From contig NW_025955278.1 of the NCBI RefSeq assembly GCF_022376445.1, positions 1-46,130 on the forward strand: DNA of 46,130 nucleotides, read 5' to 3'. The first letter of the stretch is position 1; each line of letters opens with the position of its first letter. Positions 44,296 through 46,130 of the stretch are shown piece by piece. The DNA comes from Fomitopsis serialis (taxonomy: Eukaryota; Basidiomycota; Agaricomycetes; Polyporales; Fomitopsidaceae). The notes beneath the pieces are model-generated. The model was not told the origin of the DNA and did no database searches. It worked only from the letters and a program-made list of their open reading frames with translations. Both the position numbers and the translations under genes were made by a program.

Positions 44296-44662
44296 TCAAG
44301 GCGAAGATAGTAGTAATCGTATCCAGCAGCCTGGGAGAGCGACTGATGAGGGGACAACCCACGTAGATTTCGTGATGAGCCTACCATAGGGTGGCAACCT
44401 ATGTGTGATCAGTGTATGCGATGCGTCTTTCGCAGCCCGAAACAATACACGTACCCAACACTTCATGAGCAGGTTGTCATTCCGATACGTCTTGGCGTAG
44501 AACAGAACCTGCGAGCAGGTGACGCCAAAGAATCTATATTGGACAAGTCGAGTCTCAATTCAATCGGAGTGATAGGAAACAGTTGAATGCCACGTACACA
44601 AGGGAGATCACGATTCCGATATAGTAGCATCCCAGACTTGGATTCAAATCGAGTGCCGACAT
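44296..44662 (-). pseudogene. DUF6534 membrane protein, N-terminal part only
   Basis: Minus-strand exons 44662-44598, 44533-44455, 44398-44385 and 44330 to about 44296 splice to MSALDLNPSLGCYYIGIVIS, LVFFGVTCSQVLFYAKTYRN, DNLLMKCWVATLWLLDTITT and IFAL. This is the first two or three membrane helices of the mushroom-specific DUF6534 family, including its G-T/SC-Q-FYY-like motif and the W-LDT motif. Introns (64, 56, 54 nt) are well formed. The family should continue for about 200 residues with more helices, but the sequence runs into the AT-rich block and no further exon is found there or beyond it. The gene was probably cut by that insertion. Confidence 0.65.
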
Positions 44663-45703
44663 CACTGAACAGGTGACGGAGACTCACGACGTCAAGGTCA
44701 CAGATCTGCTCGCCCTGACCTACGGTCTCTTATACCGCGGAACTACGCGTAATTCGAGTACAAGAGTACGTCCGCATTGCAGCGGACTTGGAGCCAGAAG
44801 CCCCACAGCCTCCTGGAACGTTGTTGTGCGCGTGAGGATGATCATCCGGGCGCTGTTGGCGAAGCCTTCATGATGAGTTTGTCCGACGACCCCGACTAGA
44901 GAACGTATCCGAGGTGACCTATCTATTGTGTTTGAGGATGTTGCTGATACGGAATGGCAGTCGACGCCGGGTGCCCTTGATTCATCTGCACTTCTCTAAA
45001 GCTTCGATTGTGGTTTCTGGACGTCTTTTACTAGTAGTTAGTACGCGGTCCGTCAGCGCGTCAGCTCGGAGCCAGGCGACTCGCAACTGCCAGTGGAATC
45101 AGAGCACTTACACCATGGTGACAAATATCGCTGCGCTAGCTCTCAACATGAGTTTACGCTCCGAAATCAAGGTCACTTGGATTCGTGACGCACCTAATGC
45201 GAATGCCCCAGTGAGTGGAAGAGTGGAAGTTGACATCAAGTCGAGCTCGGTCGAACGCCGGGCCTGCACGTCGCAGCGCTGGCGCTCGCAGACTGAGACC
45301 CGCGCGGCGATGCTGACCAGATGCGTACACCTTGTTTCGACCTCAGCAACGGTATGATGGAAGCTCTCTCGCGAGCACGTTGGACCGCTCGGTATTCAAT
45401 ATTCAGTACTCAATACCTGCCATTTGCGTGACTCTAGCCACATCAAAAATATGATCCGCGCATGGATGATACCTGCCTGCGAAGCCCCACGACCTCTGCG
45501 AGCACCGCGAGAGCACGCCGCCGACTGAACGTCGCATCAAGCGTGTTGCCTACGCACACAGCAGAAGCGCTGCCTGATGCGATCGACGCCCATGCTCCGC
45601 ACTTATCAACTTCCTTCGCGGCATGCGTTAGCCCCCACAACCCCGCCGCAGCGGCCGCTCATCGTTCTCTCTGATTCCTTCTTCCACCGTGTAACACCTC
45701 ACA
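44663..45703. other. Intergenic, no gene recognised
   Basis: The open frames at 44914-45357 (plus) and opposite show no motif. The 300 bases before the aldehyde dehydrogenase contain attcaatattcagtactcaa near 45392 and should be its promoter. Confidence 0.45.
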
Positions 45704-46130
45704 ATGTCCTGTACACTGCAGTACACACCTATTGGAGATATACCCAGAGTACGCAACATTGATCATCATAGTGCTATCGTGACTAACCTTCGTCGTCAGA
45801 TCCGAAATGAGCTAGGAGCCGTTTTCAACTCGGGAAGGACAAGGTCTATTGCGTACCGCAAGCAGCAGCTCCTGCAGTTATGCTACCTCATTGAGGATAA
45901 CCAGGAGCGGATACGGCAGGCTATCTCCTCGGACCTTGGAAGGCCGCGAAATGAGACAGATTTGTAAGCTATACTTCTACTCGTAAATTAGGTTTGCTGA
46001 AAAACACAAAGCCTCGAGTTGAGCGGGACTCTACTCGAGGTCAAGGACGCCTACGACAATGTCGAGAAATGGTCTGCGCCACAAAAGCACCGTTCTCTCT
46101 CCTATGGTTCTCGTTGTCTCCGGTAACAAG
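45704..46130 (+). CDS. Aldehyde dehydrogenase (ALDH3-like), 5' end, frameshifted
   Basis: Exon 1 (45704-45963) and exon 2 (from 46012, after a 48-nt intron) give RSIAYRKQQLLQLCYLIEDN, DLGRPRNETDFLELSGTLL and EVKDAYDNVEKWSAPQK. This is the N-terminal part of class 3 (fatty) aldehyde dehydrogenases, which oxidise aldehydes to acids with NAD(P). The expected next segment is present one base out of frame: APFSLLWFSLSPV, where related enzymes have KAPFSL--F--RPV. The slip lies at the four A's at 46083-46086; in the raw frame a stop follows soon after. The window ends at 46130, so the catalytic Cys and Glu are not visible. Either a pseudogene or a base-call error. Confidence 0.8.

Overview
The window is nuclear DNA of a filamentous basidiomycete, most likely an agaricomycete; a polypore is a guess. 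The genes are GC-rich and split by many 48-70 nt introns with GT..CTRAY..AG signals. Both tRNA genes carry introns, and one remnant belongs to the 7TM-like DUF6534 family that is common in mushrooms. All exon models below were built by hand, and the fully resolved ones close in frame.

Left part (1-11.3 kb): a LINE reverse-transcriptase scrap; a small secreted proline-rich protein gene (SSP1); a decapitated dual-specificity phosphatase copy (DSP1); a ten-exon short-chain dehydrogenase followed by a broken copy of its own 3' end; a DUF1295 membrane protein divergent from an FAD amine/amino-acid oxidase; the 3' remnant of a cytochrome P450; an intron-containing tRNA-Ala; and a five-exon methyltransferase with a 9-nt exon.

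Middle (11.3-31.9 kb): a 10.4 kb stretch with no recognisable gene, a Ser/Pro-rich protein with one intron, another 4.5 kb without genes, then a class I cyclic nucleotide phosphodiesterase. These two quiet stretches are long for this kind of genome.

Right part (31.9-46.1 kb): a phosphatase gene (DSP2) with a 1.7 kb terminal-inverted-repeat transposon just upstream that carries a broken epoxide hydrolase; a second identical tRNA-Ala; SSP2; a third phosphatase scrap (DSP3); SSP3; a four-exon 123-residue orphan; an L-fuconate dehydratase-like enolase-superfamily gene; a 1.6 kb AT-rich block almost without CpG that abuts a truncated DUF6534 gene; and the first two exons of an aldehyde dehydrogenase with a frameshift.

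The most distinctive feature is the SSP/DSP family. A divergent phosphatase/secreted-protein pair has been copied, so that SSP1-DSP1 and SSP2-DSP3 form direct repeats about 35.4 kb apart around most of the window. The SSPs have a signal peptide, repeated LWAR and Pro/Tyr blocks and dibasic sites, like precursors processed by a Kex2-type protease. One conserved intron explains why the third copy looks frameshifted in raw translation.
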